From the NCBI GenBank assembly GCA_945830575.1, contig CALZZE010000012.1, positions 1 through 64,000 on the forward strand: a DNA stretch of 64,000 nt, given 5' to 3'. Source of the DNA: an uncultured Subdoligranulum sp. GTDB lineage: Bacteria; Bacillota; Clostridia; Oscillospirales; Ruminococcaceae. Every line of letters starts with the position of its first letter. The first letter of the stretch is position 1. The notes below the pieces were generated by a model. It was not told where the DNA came from. It was given only the letters and a program-made list of their open reading frames with translations, and searched no databases. The position numbers and the translations under genes are program-made. This document shows, piece after piece, positions 42,845 through 52,318 of the stretch.

Positions 42845-43855
42845 ATGAGACTGTCTTTTGAAGAGATCCAGAGCGAGATCAAGCGCGTTTTCGTCAAGTA
42901 CGGCATGACCGAGGAAAAGGCGGACATCTGCGCCCGCATCCACACCGAGTCCACCTATGACGGCATCTACTCCCACGGCACCAACCGTGTGGCCCGCTTT
43001 GTGGACTACATCCAGCGCGGCTGGGTGGATATCAACGCCGACCCCACCATCGAGAAGGACCTGGGCGCCGTCAAGGTCATCAACGGCAACATGGGCCCCG
43101 GCATCCTCAACGCCCTGTACAGCGCCGACCGTGCCATGGAGATGGCTGACCAGTACGGCATCGGCATGGTGGGCCTCAAGAACACCACCCACTGGATGCG
43201 CGGCGGCACCTACGGCCTGTATGTGGCGCGCAAGGGCTACGTGGCCATCATGTGGACCAACACCGAGGCCTGCATGCCGCCGTGGGGCGCCAAGGAGTGC
43301 CGTCTGGGCAACAACCCCTTCGTGCTGGCCTGCCCCGGCGTGGAGAACGGCCCCGCGCTGCAGCTGGACATGGCCATCAGCCAGTACGCCTACGGCAAGC
43401 TGCAGGTGACCCGTCTGGCCGGCAAGAAGCTGCCCTTCCCCGGCGGCTTTGACAAGGACGGCAACATCACCGACGATCCCGGCGCCATCGAGGAATCCAT
43501 GCGCATCATGCCCATCGGCTACTGGAAGGGCTCCAGCTTCTCCTTCATGCTGGACGTGCTGGGCTCCATCCTCACCGACGGCGTGGGCGCGGTGGATCTG
43601 GACGCTGCCACCAAGGGCAGCTGCGGCGGCTGCTCTCAGGTCATGATCGTCATTGACCCCAGCCGCATCACCGACGGCGCCAAGATGCACGAGACCGTGC
43701 GCCGCGCCATCGAGTACATCAAGAGCGCCGAGCTGGCCGAGAAGTCCACCGGCGTCATGGCTCCCGGCGAGGACTACATCCAGTTCAACAAGGACCACGA
43801 TGCCAACGGTATTTTCGTGGACGACACGGTCTGGGCCGAGATCAAGGCACTGTAA
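42845..43855 (+). CDS. Ldh2/MDH2-family dehydrogenase (2,3-diketogulonate reductase-like)
   Basis: 336 aa paralogue of the dehydrogenase at 15969. Motifs SHGTNRVARFV, LKNTTHWMRGGTYG (catalytic His) and WGAKECRLGNNPF are conserved. Reduces or oxidises a keto sugar acid with NAD(P)H. AAAGGAG before the ATG. Confidence 0.85.
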   Translation: MRLSFEEIQSEIKRVFVKYGMTEEKADICARIHTESTYDGIYSHGTNRVARFVDYIQRGWVDINADPTIEKDLGAVKVINGNMGPGILNALYSADRAMEMADQYGIGMVGLKNTTHWMRGGTYGLYVARKGYVAIMWTNTEACMPPWGAKECRLGNNPFVLACPGVENGPALQLDMAISQYAYGKLQVTRLAGKKLPFPGGFDKDGNITDDPGAIEESMRIMPIGYWKGSSFSFMLDVLGSILTDGVGAVDLDAATKGSCGGCSQVMIVIDPSRITDGAKMHETVRRAIEYIKSAELAEKSTGVMAPGEDYIQFNKDHDANGIFVDDTVWAEIKAL

Positions 43856-43943
43856 CGCAAGGTACGCATCCTGAAACGGGCGGGGGATGCCCGGAAGGGC
43901 ATCCCCCATTGTAAGGTCAAGGTTGACTGAGGGAGGAAACAAC

Positions 43944-44966
43944 ATGAAAGCCATTCAAATCGTCAAACCCAACGAATTGAAAGTCATCGACATGCCCAAG
44001 CCGGAGCTGGATGAGCAGAACAATGTGCTGGTCAAGATTCGCGCCGCCGGCATCTGCGGTAGCGATGTGGGCATTTACCACGGCACCAACGCCGCCGCCA
44101 CCTATCCCCGCGTCATCGGCCACGAGATGGTGGGCGAAGTGGTGGAGGTCGGCCCCACCGCCAAAAAGGTCAAGGTGGGCGACCGGGTCATCGTGGATCA
44201 GGTCACTGCCTGCGGCCACTGCTATGCCTGCCGCAAGGGCCGTCCCAACGTCTGCGGCAATTTGAAGGTCCGCGGCGTTCACATTGACGGCGGCTACCGG
44301 GAGTTCATGGCTGTGCCGGATACCGACTGCTATCTGGTGCCGGACAAGCTCAGCTATCAGGACGCCATCATGATCGAGCCCACCACTATCGCGGTGCAGA
44401 GCTGCTCCCGCGCCCAGCTGGAATCCCAGGACGATGTGATGATCATCGGCGCGGGCGCGCTGGGCACCAGCCTGCTGCGCATCGTGCGGCTGTACAACCC
44501 CCACAAGATCATCATGGTGGACATTGACGACGCCAAGCTGGAGGAGTGCCTGAAAAACGGCGCCACCCATGTCATCAACAGCATGAAGGAGGACGTGGTT
44601 GCCCGCGCCCACGAGCTGACCGACGGCTACGGCCCCACCGTCACCATCGACGCCGCCTGCTTCAAGGGCAGCTTCCTGATGGCCTGCAAGGCCACCGGCA
44701 ACGCCGGCCGCGTCATCACCATGGGCTTCAGCGTGGCCCCCGACGAAATCAACCAGTTCGTCATCACCTCCAAGGAACTGGACGTGCGGGGCAGCCGCCT
44801 GCAGAACCGCAAGTTCCAGAACGTCATCGATCTGGTGAACGAGGGCAAGGTGGAACTTTCCGGCAGCGTCAGCCACACCTTCCCCATGGAGGACGCCCAG
44901 AAGGCCTTCGACTTTGTGGACAGCCGCGATCCCTCCATCCGCAAGATCGCCCTGCTGCTGGACTGA
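43944..44966 (+). CDS. zinc-dependent medium-chain dehydrogenase, copy A
   Basis: 340 aa. Catalytic zinc ligands in GICGSDVGIYHG and GHEMVGEVVEVG; structural-zinc cysteines in CGHCYACRKGRPNVCGN; Rossmann GAGALGTSLLRI. Sugar-acid alcohol dehydrogenase of the sorbitol/L-idonate/L-gulonate 5-dehydrogenase type. Nearly identical over most of its length to the gene at 47674 in the same operon. Preceded by a strong intercistronic hairpin (about 43882-43907) that could tune expression. Confidence 0.88.
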   Translation: MKAIQIVKPNELKVIDMPKPELDEQNNVLVKIRAAGICGSDVGIYHGTNAAATYPRVIGHEMVGEVVEVGPTAKKVKVGDRVIVDQVTACGHCYACRKGRPNVCGNLKVRGVHIDGGYREFMAVPDTDCYLVPDKLSYQDAIMIEPTTIAVQSCSRAQLESQDDVMIIGAGALGTSLLRIVRLYNPHKIIMVDIDDAKLEECLKNGATHVINSMKEDVVARAHELTDGYGPTVTIDAACFKGSFLMACKATGNAGRVITMGFSVAPDEINQFVITSKELDVRGSRLQNRKFQNVIDLVNEGKVELSGSVSHTFPMEDAQKAFDFVDSRDPSIRKIALLLD

Positions 44967-44985
44967 TTCTGAAAGGAGAAATCGT

Positions 44986-46083
44986 ATGCCAATGAAAATG
45001 GGCTGGCGCTGGTACGGCGAGGGCAACGACCCCGTCTCTCTCGGCGACATCAAGCAGATCCCCGGTGTGACCAGCATCGTGTGGGCGCTGCACAACAAAA
45101 TGCCCGGCGAGATCTGGACCGAGGAGGAGATCAAGCACGAGGTCGACCTGATCCACAGCTATGGCTTTGACGCCGAGGTGGTGGAGTCCGTCAACGTGCA
45201 TGACGACATCAAGATCGGCCTGCCCACCCGGGACGCGCTCATCGAGAACTACAAGACCTGCATCCGCAATCTGGGCAAGTTCGGCGTGAAGGTCATCTGC
45301 TACAACTTCATGCCGGTGTTTGACTGGACCCGCACCGACCTGTTCCATCCGGTGGGCGACGGCTCCACCGCCCTGTACTACGAGGCTTCCGCCATCAAGG
45401 GCGACTACAAGAGCATGGCGGACTATATCATGAGCTTCACCGAGAAGTACAACATGACCTTCCCGGGCTGGGAGCCGGAGCGGATGGCCAAGCTGGACGA
45501 GCTGTTCAAGGCCTATGCCCCCGTCAGCAAAGATCAGCTGTGGGAGAACCTGTTCTACTTCCTGCGCGCCATCATGCCCACCTGCGAGGAGGCCGGCATC
45601 AAGATGGCCATTCACATGGACGATCCCCCGTGGGATATCTTCGGCCTGCCCCGCCTGATGGTGGACGCCGCCGCCTGTGAGAAGCTGCTCAAGGCCGTTG
45701 ACCATCCCTGCAACTGTCTGACGCTGTGCACCGGCTCTCTGAACGCCAACCCCAACAACAACTGCGCTGACATGGTGAAGAAGTTCCATGACCGCATCGC
45801 CTTTGCGCACATCCGCAACATTCACCACCTGCCCAACGGCGACTTCTCCGAGGCCGCCCACCGCGACTGCTGCGGCGAAACCGGCATCATCGACATCCTG
45901 CGCGCCTACCATGACGCGGGCTGGGAGGGCTACATCCGTCCCGACCACGGCCGTCAGCTGTGGGAGGAAGGCCCCGGCGTCTGCCGCCCCGGCTACGGCA
46001 AGTACGACCGCGCTCTGGGCATCCAGTACATGCTGGGCGTCTGGGATCTGCTGGACAAGCTGGACGCTGAGAAAAAAGCGTAA
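44986..46083 (+). CDS. uxuA: mannonate dehydratase
   Basis: 365 aa xylose-isomerase-like barrel. Motifs MKMGWRWYGEGNDPV, CYNFMPVFDWTRTDL, MAIHMDDPPWDIFGLPR and RPDHGRQLW supply the metal and catalytic ligands. Converts D-mannonate to 2-keto-3-deoxygluconate in hexuronate catabolism. Its presence points to a hexonate/hexuronate substrate for this operon; the zinc dehydrogenases likely supply mannonate via fructuronate. AAAGGAG upstream. Confidence 0.93.
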   Translation: MPMKMGWRWYGEGNDPVSLGDIKQIPGVTSIVWALHNKMPGEIWTEEEIKHEVDLIHSYGFDAEVVESVNVHDDIKIGLPTRDALIENYKTCIRNLGKFGVKVICYNFMPVFDWTRTDLFHPVGDGSTALYYEASAIKGDYKSMADYIMSFTEKYNMTFPGWEPERMAKLDELFKAYAPVSKDQLWENLFYFLRAIMPTCEEAGIKMAIHMDDPPWDIFGLPRLMVDAAACEKLLKAVDHPCNCLTLCTGSLNANPNNNCADMVKKFHDRIAFAHIRNIHHLPNGDFSEAAHRDCCGETGIIDILRAYHDAGWEGYIRPDHGRQLWEEGPGVCRPGYGKYDRALGIQYMLGVWDLLDKLDAEKKA

Positions 46084-46150
46084 CAGCGAACGTTTGAATG
46101 ACCTGTGCGTGCCGCTGCGGCGGCACGCCCTTTAAAAAGGAGTGTCTACT

Positions 46151-46600
46151 ATGTTTTTCTCTCCCGTTTCTCTTGCCACCAAATACAACTATCTGGAAGA
46201 AAAGTTTCTGGCTGCCTACAAGTGGCTGGCTGAGACCGATCTGGACAACACCGCCGCGGGCAGCTACCCCATCTGCGAGGGAGTGACTGCCAACGTGCAG
46301 GAGTACACCACCTTCCCCGCCGCCGAAGGCTCCTTCGAGACCCATGACCTGTTCTTTGACATTCAGTACATCATCTCCGGCAAAGAGCAGTTCGGCGTCT
46401 GCAAGCGGGACGGTCTGATTCTGAAACAGGACAATCCCGACAACGACGTGAAATTCTATGAGGAGCCGGAAATGAGCGGCACCGTTCTGCTGCTGCCCGG
46501 CGACCTGATCGTGGTTGCCCCCGAGGATGCCCACAAACCCCGCTGCGCCGCCGGCGCCCCCGAGTTTGTTCGCAAAGTGGTTGTGAAAGTCAAGGTCTGA
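46151..46600 (+). CDS. YhcH/YjgK/YiaL-family protein, second copy
   Basis: 149 aa DUF386 cupin-like protein; ligand pattern in THDLFFDIQYIISGKEQFGV and PGDLIVVAPEDAHKP. Same family as the 15474 protein. Start ATG 46151 with AAGGAG; an in-frame GTG three codons earlier is less likely. Confidence 0.85.
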   Translation: MFFSPVSLATKYNYLEEKFLAAYKWLAETDLDNTAAGSYPICEGVTANVQEYTTFPAAEGSFETHDLFFDIQYIISGKEQFGVCKRDGLILKQDNPDNDVKFYEEPEMSGTVLLLPGDLIVVAPEDAHKPRCAAGAPEFVRKVVVKVKV

Positions 46601-46638
46601 TTTTTTGTATATCTGTATAAGGAAGGACGGAATATAGT

Positions 46639-47661
46639 ATGAAAGCGATCAAACTTGCTGAACCCTGGAACATCTCCTGCGTCGAAATGGAAAAGCCCAC
46701 CCCCAAGGAGGGCGAGGCCCTCATCAAGGTTGTTGCCGCCGGTATCTGCGGCAGTGACATTGGCGCCTTCCGCGGCACCAACGGTCTGGTGAGCTATCCC
46801 CGCGTCATCGGCCATGAGCTGGCCGGTATCGTGGAATCCATTCCCGAAAACAACAAAAACGGCATCAAGGTGGGCGACCGCGTGGTGGTGGACCCCTACC
46901 TGTACTGTGGGCACTGCTATCCCTGCTCCATCGGCCGCACCAACTGCTGCACCGACCTGAAGGTGCTGGGCGTCCATGTGGACGGCGGCATGGCGGAGTA
47001 TTACTGCCACCCCGCTGACATGCTCATCAAGATTCCTGAGGGCATGACCTGGGAGCAGGCCGCCATGGCGGAGCCTCTCACCATCAGTCTGCACGGCATC
47101 CACCGCGGCGGCCTGAAGGCCGGCGAGTTCTGCGCCATCTACGGTGCCGGCCCCATCGGTCTGGTGGCTGGCATGGTGGCCGAGGCCTACGGCGCCCACG
47201 CCATCGTCATCGATCTGGTGCAGGAGCGTCTGGACTTCGCCAAGAAGGTGGGCATCGAGTATGTCATCAACTCCGGCAAGGAGGATCCCATCGCCAAGGT
47301 TGCCGAGATCACCGGCGGCATGATGGCTCAGCAAGTCATGGAATGCACCGGCGCCAACCCCTGCGTCCGTGGCTGCCTGGATTTGGTGTCCAACGCGGGC
47401 CGCATCACCCTCACCGGCTGGCCCAAGAAGGAGACCAGCCTGCCCACCGACGTCATCACCAAGAAGGAAGTGGACATCCGCGGCGCACGCACCAGCGCGG
47501 GCGAGTTCCAAGAGGCTCTGGAGCTGATTGCCACCAAGCGCGTGGACATGGATCAGATCCTGACCAAGACCGTCACGATGGACGAGGCCCCCGCCACCAT
47601 CGTGGACATTGAAAAGAACCCCGGCAACTACATGAAGGTCGTTGTCCGGGTCGCAGAATAA
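46639..47661 (+). CDS. zinc-dependent medium-chain dehydrogenase (RspB/GatD-like)
   Basis: 340 aa. Catalytic zinc motif GICGSDIGAFRG, GHELAGIVESI; structural cysteines CGHCYPCSIGRTNCC; NAD-binding YGAGPIGLVAG. Belongs to the same superfamily as its neighbours but is clearly diverged. Proposed oxidation of a sugar acid hydroxyl feeding UxuA. Confidence 0.88.
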   Translation: MKAIKLAEPWNISCVEMEKPTPKEGEALIKVVAAGICGSDIGAFRGTNGLVSYPRVIGHELAGIVESIPENNKNGIKVGDRVVVDPYLYCGHCYPCSIGRTNCCTDLKVLGVHVDGGMAEYYCHPADMLIKIPEGMTWEQAAMAEPLTISLHGIHRGGLKAGEFCAIYGAGPIGLVAGMVAEAYGAHAIVIDLVQERLDFAKKVGIEYVINSGKEDPIAKVAEITGGMMAQQVMECTGANPCVRGCLDLVSNAGRITLTGWPKKETSLPTDVITKKEVDIRGARTSAGEFQEALELIATKRVDMDQILTKTVTMDEAPATIVDIEKNPGNYMKVVVRVAE

Positions 47662-47673
47662 GAGGCATCCATT

Positions 47674-48693
47674 ATGAAAGCTGTTCAAATCATCCAACCC
47701 AACGAGCTGCGCGTCATTGAGATGGACAAGCCCGTTCTTGATGATACCAACAACGTGCTGATCAAAATGACCGCCGCCGGCATCTGCGGCAGCGACGTGG
47801 GCATCTACCACGGCACCAACGCCGCTGCCACCTATCCCCGCGTCATCGGCCACGAGATGGTGGGCGTTGTGGCGGAGGTCGGCCCCACCGCCAAGAAGGT
47901 AAAGGTGGGTGACCGGGTCATCGTGGACCAGGTCACCGCCTGCGGCCACTGCTATGCCTGCCGCAAGGGCCGTCCCAACGTCTGCGGCAATCTGAAGGTC
48001 CGCGGCGTTCACATTGACGGCGGCTACCGGGAATTCATGGCCGTGCCCGATGCGGACTGCTATCTGGTGCCGGACAAGCTCTCCGACGTGGAGGCCGTCA
48101 TGATCGAGCCCACCACCATCGCGGTGCAGAGCTGCTCCCGCGCCCAGCTGGAGGCTATGGACGATGTGATGATCATCGGCGCGGGCGCGCTGGGCACCAG
48201 CCTGCTGCGCATCGTGCGGCTGTACAACCCCCACAAGATCATCATGGTGGACATTGACGACGCCAAGCTGGAGGAGTGCCTGAAAAACGGCGCCACCCAC
48301 GTCATCAACAGCATGAAAGAGGACGTGGTCGCCCGTGCCCACGAGCTGACTGACGGCTACGGCCCCACCGTCACCATCGATGCCGCCTGCTTCAAGGGCA
48401 GCTTCCTGATGGCCTGCAAGGCCACCGGCAGCGCCGGCCGCGTCATCACCATGGGATTCAGCGTGGCTCCCGACGAGATCAACCAGTTTGTCATCACCTC
48501 CAAGGAGCTGGACGTGCGGGGCAGCCGCCTGCAGAACCGCAAGTTCCAGGATGTCATTGATCTGGTGAACGAGGGCAAGGTGGATCTTTCCGGCAGCATC
48601 AGCCACACCTTCCCCATCGAGGACGCCCAGAAAGCCTTTGACTTTGTGGACAGCCGCGATCCCTCCATCCGCAAAATCGTCTTTACCTTTTAA
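47674..48693 (+). CDS. zinc-dependent medium-chain dehydrogenase, copy B
   Basis: 339 aa, near-copy of the 43944 gene. Long stretches of DNA are identical, while the first 35 codons and the last few codons differ, a pattern expected of gene conversion or a recent duplication. Zinc and NAD motifs as in copy A. Last gene of the operon; its TAA is followed directly by MITE copy 2. Confidence 0.88.
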   Translation: MKAVQIIQPNELRVIEMDKPVLDDTNNVLIKMTAAGICGSDVGIYHGTNAAATYPRVIGHEMVGVVAEVGPTAKKVKVGDRVIVDQVTACGHCYACRKGRPNVCGNLKVRGVHIDGGYREFMAVPDADCYLVPDKLSDVEAVMIEPTTIAVQSCSRAQLEAMDDVMIIGAGALGTSLLRIVRLYNPHKIIMVDIDDAKLEECLKNGATHVINSMKEDVVARAHELTDGYGPTVTIDAACFKGSFLMACKATGSAGRVITMGFSVAPDEINQFVITSKELDVRGSRLQNRKFQDVIDLVNEGKVDLSGSISHTFPIEDAQKAFDFVDSRDPSIRKIVFTF

Positions 48694-48865
48694 GGCAATG
48701 CCGCATAATTCTACGTGCCGATACGGCGGGCGAGGTGTGCCAGATGCTAAGCAAAAAGCGCAGATAATACTTTGTGTATTATCGAGCATTTTTGCAACGC
48801 AGATGGTGCGCATCGTTCGTCGGAGCGGTGCGTAAGGCGTTAGCCGTGAATTATGCGGTGTTGCC
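48694..48865. repeat. 172-bp MITE, copy 2 (inverted)
   Basis: Reverse-complement copy of 39782-39953, same length, ends GGCAATGCCGCATAATTC and its complement. It begins at the base after the stop codon of copy-B dehydrogenase, so it also forms the operon's 3' end; internal GATAATAC/GTATTATC-type pairing may act as terminator. Confidence 0.85.
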
Positions 48866-48934
48866 AATAAATAACCTCCTCCTAAAGCAGCAGCGCCGGG
48901 GCAGTTGATACCTGCCCCGGCGTTACTGTATTTT

Positions 48935-49591
48935 TTATGCCCGGAATTTGCGCCAAAGCGCCAGCAGCCAGCTGAAAATGGCCGCCGCCAATGCCGGGTA
49001 CAGAATCAGACAAAAGCCCTGATACCAGTTGGGAATAAAATAGTCCAGCCCCTTGGGCAGGTCTGCCGCCCGGTTCAGTGTGATGATCCCGCCCGGGAAG
49101 GAAACCGTCAGACTTTTTCCCTCATCGGGGCTGCAGGGGTCCAGCCGCAGCGCGGCGATGCTGCCCCGGGGCAGCGTGAAACGGTAGCTGCCATCGGCAG
49201 CGGTCTCAGGAAACACCCGACGTTCCTGACTGTACGGCTGCCCCACTCTGGTGGTGTAATACAGGCACATTTCCCGCGGTTCACCGCCCGCGAAGTCAGC
49301 GGAATAGCTTACGGTGCGCACCGCACCGGGCACCTCATCCAGCAGCAGCTGGGGGTCTCCATCGGTGGTTTGCAGCACGCCATGAGCCCCGGTGGGTTCC
49401 AGACCCACCAGCTGGAAGTTCGTCACTTCCAACGTATATTCCTGCAAGCCGGCCATCGCGTCCCCCGCCATCTGGAACACGCCCAGCACCACCCACAGCA
49501 CCAGCGCCAGCCCGTAGCAGGCCAGCGGCAGCTGCGCACGGCGAGAGGTGGGCGTTGTCAGCTTTTGCAGCGGTTGTTTTTTGTGATTCAC
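48935..49591 (-). CDS. small membrane protein paired with a glycosyltransferase-like gene, copy A
   Basis: 218 aa. N-terminal helix (LPLACYGLALVLWVVLGVFQ), about 140 extracellular beta-rich residues with the motif AALRLDPCSPDEG, and a C-terminal helix (FCLILYPALAAAIFSWLLAL). Overlaps the upstream polytopic gene by 4 nt. Homologous in layout to the 51695 gene. Likely an accessory or carbohydrate-recognising subunit of the membrane enzyme. Confidence 0.65.
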   Translation of the reverse strand: MNHKKQPLQKLTTPTSRRAQLPLACYGLALVLWVVLGVFQMAGDAMAGLQEYTLEVTNFQLVGLEPTGAHGVLQTTDGDPQLLLDEVPGAVRTVSYSADFAGGEPREMCLYYTTRVGQPYSQERRVFPETAADGSYRFTLPRGSIAALRLDPCSPDEGKSLTVSFPGGIITLNRAADLPKGLDYFIPNWYQGFCLILYPALAAAIFSWLLALWRKFRA

Positions 49592-51639
49592 GGGACAGCC
49601 ACCTCCATTTCCACCGGGACGAAGCCTTGCGGCGTCACCCGGTACAGCAGCGTCTCGCCGTTCAGTGCCGCCGCCAACCGGTCGGCAAACAGTTCCGCGT
49701 AGCTTTCCACAAAAATCTCATCCAGCTGCTGCAGGTACAGCACCGTGCAGCCGTTTTGCCGCACCACCTCCGCCAGATGCTCCGGCGTGTAGGCCCGGTA
49801 ATAGTAACTGCGGGGGCCTTCCTCGGTGGGGCGCAGTTCCTCCAGACCGAAGGTGCCGCCGCCGCCATCCAGCGCGTTGGGGTCGGTGCTGCCGGAATAA
49901 TCCACCAGAATGGGATAAAAATCAAACACCGCGCCAAACCACGCCGCGCCGTTGTCCCCCTGACTGATGAAAAACACCCGGTCGTTTTGGGTGAGGTAGC
50001 TGCTCACCAGCTCCGCTTCGGCCCGGTCTGCCTTACGGTCGGCAAATTCGCTGTCCGCAAAGCCCAGCACTGACAGCTGGGGCAGCACCATCTGGTTGAC
50101 CCGCAGCAGCATGACCACCGCCAGCGCCAGCAGCACCCCCTGCCCCGCCAGCTCGAACCGGGGACGCAGGAATTCCAGCCGGGACAGGCTACGCTGGGTG
50201 CCCGGCTGCAGCGCCAGCGACAGGCAGGCCAGCGCCAGCACGAACCAGCCAATATAATAACTCTCGATGTAGCGGTTGTAATCCGTCAGGCTTTCCGCTT
50301 GAAAAGGCTTGAAAATGAACCCGTAGCTGAGCGCCAGCATCAGGTTATAGCCCCCAAAGCAGACAAGGCTGAGCAGCCCCATCAGCCCCAGCCGGGCGCG
50401 AAGGCGGCGGCTGCCGGACAACAGCACCGCCAGCACAAACACCGCCAGAATCAGCAGCACCACGTTGCGGCCCTGCCCGATCATGCTGAGCTTGCCCGCG
50501 TCGGTCCAGAACTGGGTATCCATATCCGCCATGGCCTGCCGGAACTGGGGCTCCCGCTGGGCCACAAAGCCTTCCACCGGCTGCCCCAGCAGAATTTTGA
50601 TGCCGCCAGTCACCACCTCCGCCATGGAGGCGGTGGTCTCCCCCATACCGCCGCTCTCGGCGTTTTTGGCCACCAGCATTCCCACAAAGCGGACATTCCA
50701 GAAATAGTAGATGACCATGGGTGCGGCAAAGGCGGCCGCCGCCATGCCAAAGCGCCGGAGTATCGTCCGGCTGCGGTCAAAGAGAACGGAATCCACCGCC
50801 ACCAGTCCTGCGGCCACCAGTGCCAGCACAAAGGTGTTGGCTTTCAGGTTGGCGGCCAGCGCCAGCACCGGCAGCACGGCCCAGCGGGGGCCGCGGTCAC
50901 GGCGCACCATCAGCCACAGCGCCACCGCGCCGCCCATCACAAGGCCAGCGGGCACATCGCCGTAGGCGGTCATGTAGGTGGTGTCCAGATAGATGGTGTG
51001 GTTGTACACCGTCAAAAACCACGGCGTACACCACAGCACCGCCGCCAGCGGCACCGCCACCCGGTAGTCCCGCCAGCGGATGCCGCCCAGCACTGCCGCG
51101 TAGACGGCAAAGGCCAGAATGTCATAGGACGCGTAGAGCTTCCAGTCCGCATAGCGGCCAAAAAAGCTGAAAAAGTAGCTGAGCAGCGGCAGGCCGGGAT
51201 TCTGTGTCACCGCCCACGGCGTGCCCAGTTCCGCAAAGGCGTACAGCCGGTTGTCCACCTTGGTGATTTTCACCGCGGTTGCCCACAGGTTCAACTCGTC
51301 AAAGCCGGTGGCCATAGGCTGCCGGATGGAGAAATACAGACAGAACGTCAGCGCCGCTCCCCAGAACAGCACTGAGCCGGGGCTGAGCAGCGCACGGTAG
51401 TCCGGTTTTGTCTCTCTGCGCGGCCACAGTGCCCAAAGCCCCAGCGCCGTGCAGACAAGCAGCAGCGAGATGGTGGAATAATACAGCGCATCAGCCATGC
51501 CCGCAAAGGTGAGCGCCAGCACCACCAGCCCCAACGCCGTGAGCGGCGCAAGGGAGGCGTTGAGGCGGCATTTCAGCGTGAGAAACGCGCAGAGCAGAAA
51601 CAGTACCAGCAGAGATGCCAGCACGCAGAAAAACTCCAT
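49588..51639 (-). CDS. polytopic membrane glycosyltransferase-like protein (GT-C type), copy A
   Basis: 683 aa with a dozen or more transmembrane helices. An extracytoplasmic loop near the N-terminus has QPMATGFDELNLWATAVK, the acidic-residue position typical of GT-C transferases using lipid-linked sugars. A soluble C-terminal domain (about 540-683) carries NDRVFFISQGDNG. Probably adds sugars to a surface polymer outside the membrane. Confidence 0.7.
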   Translation of the reverse strand: MEFFCVLASLLVLFLLCAFLTLKCRLNASLAPLTALGLVVLALTFAGMADALYYSTISLLLVCTALGLWALWPRRETKPDYRALLSPGSVLFWGAALTFCLYFSIRQPMATGFDELNLWATAVKITKVDNRLYAFAELGTPWAVTQNPGLPLLSYFFSFFGRYADWKLYASYDILAFAVYAAVLGGIRWRDYRVAVPLAAVLWCTPWFLTVYNHTIYLDTTYMTAYGDVPAGLVMGGAVALWLMVRRDRGPRWAVLPVLALAANLKANTFVLALVAAGLVAVDSVLFDRSRTILRRFGMAAAAFAAPMVIYYFWNVRFVGMLVAKNAESGGMGETTASMAEVVTGGIKILLGQPVEGFVAQREPQFRQAMADMDTQFWTDAGKLSMIGQGRNVVLLILAVFVLAVLLSGSRRLRARLGLMGLLSLVCFGGYNLMLALSYGFIFKPFQAESLTDYNRYIESYYIGWFVLALACLSLALQPGTQRSLSRLEFLRPRFELAGQGVLLALAVVMLLRVNQMVLPQLSVLGFADSEFADRKADRAEAELVSSYLTQNDRVFFISQGDNGAAWFGAVFDFYPILVDYSGSTDPNALDGGGGTFGLEELRPTEEGPRSYYYRAYTPEHLAEVVRQNGCTVLYLQQLDEIFVESYAELFADRLAAALNGETLLYRVTPQGFVPVEMEVAVP

Positions 51640-51694
51640 GGCGGAAAGTCCCTTCCGGAAAATTTACATTTTGTATATTTTATCAAGAATATTA

Positions 51695-52318
51695 CTATTT
51701 GTTTTCCAAAAACAAGGCAGCCAGTGCAGCAGCAAACACCGGGAGCAGCAACAGCAGCAGCCATTGCCCGCTGCCGGGCACAAGGTCCAGCAGCCACAGC
51801 CGCGCCGGGTTGAGCGTTACACCATAAAAATAGGTAGGAATTCCGCCCATGCTGTCCGGGTCGATGCGCAGCCCGGTCACGTATCTGCCGCCCAGATCAA
51901 ACTCGTAGCCTCCGTCCACCACACGGGCATACACCTTCTGGCTTTCGCTGTAAACCGTCTGGCCGGGGGTAAGGTAGTACAGCGCCACCGCGCCGGGGGC
52001 CAGACGGTGCTCCACCTCCAGACGGACGGTACGGAGATACCCTCTCCCCTGCCAGAAAATATGGGGGTCATTGCTGGTGGAAAGATACCAGTCCGGGCGC
52101 TCGTCCGGGGATTGCCACCACTCGTTGCTGTCGTAGCGCTCAAAGCTCTCGGTCTGCAGTTCCTGCGACGTCAGCGTCTGGCTGGGCATCTCGCCTTTCA
52201 GCTTGTAGGTGAGCATCATGGCGCTTTGCAGCACACAGTACGCCACCCACAGGATCGCAGCCAACCCGTAGCAAACCGCAAGAAGCTGCCGGGCAGAAAC
52301 CTTTTTCCTCATTTCCAC
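51695..52318 (-). CDS. small membrane protein paired with a glycosyltransferase-like gene, copy B
   Basis: 207 aa, same design as the 48935 protein: N-terminal helix (LLAVCYGLAAILWVAYCVLQ), extracellular region with TGLRIDPDSMGGIP, C-terminal helix. Its start overlaps the end of the upstream polytopic gene by 10 nt. Confidence 0.65.
   Translation of the reverse strand: MEMRKKVSARQLLAVCYGLAAILWVAYCVLQSAMMLTYKLKGEMPSQTLTSQELQTESFERYDSNEWWQSPDERPDWYLSTSNDPHIFWQGRGYLRTVRLEVEHRLAPGAVALYYLTPGQTVYSESQKVYARVVDGGYEFDLGGRYVTGLRIDPDSMGGIPTYFYGVTLNPARLWLLDLVPGSGQWLLLLLLPVFAAALAALFLENK

Noticed and set aside
43882-43907. Operon terminator between the Ldh2-type gene and the zinc dehydrogenase
   Set aside because: The GGGGGATGCCC/GGGCATCCCCC hairpin has no T-run and the next gene is clearly part of the same operon; it is better seen as an intercistronic stem.
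46456-48867. Very long open frame on the minus strand opposite the dehydrogenase genes (803 codons)
   Set aside because: It is the antisense shadow of GC-rich genes with strong zinc dehydrogenase homology on the plus strand; its composition is not protein-like and it has no ribosome site.
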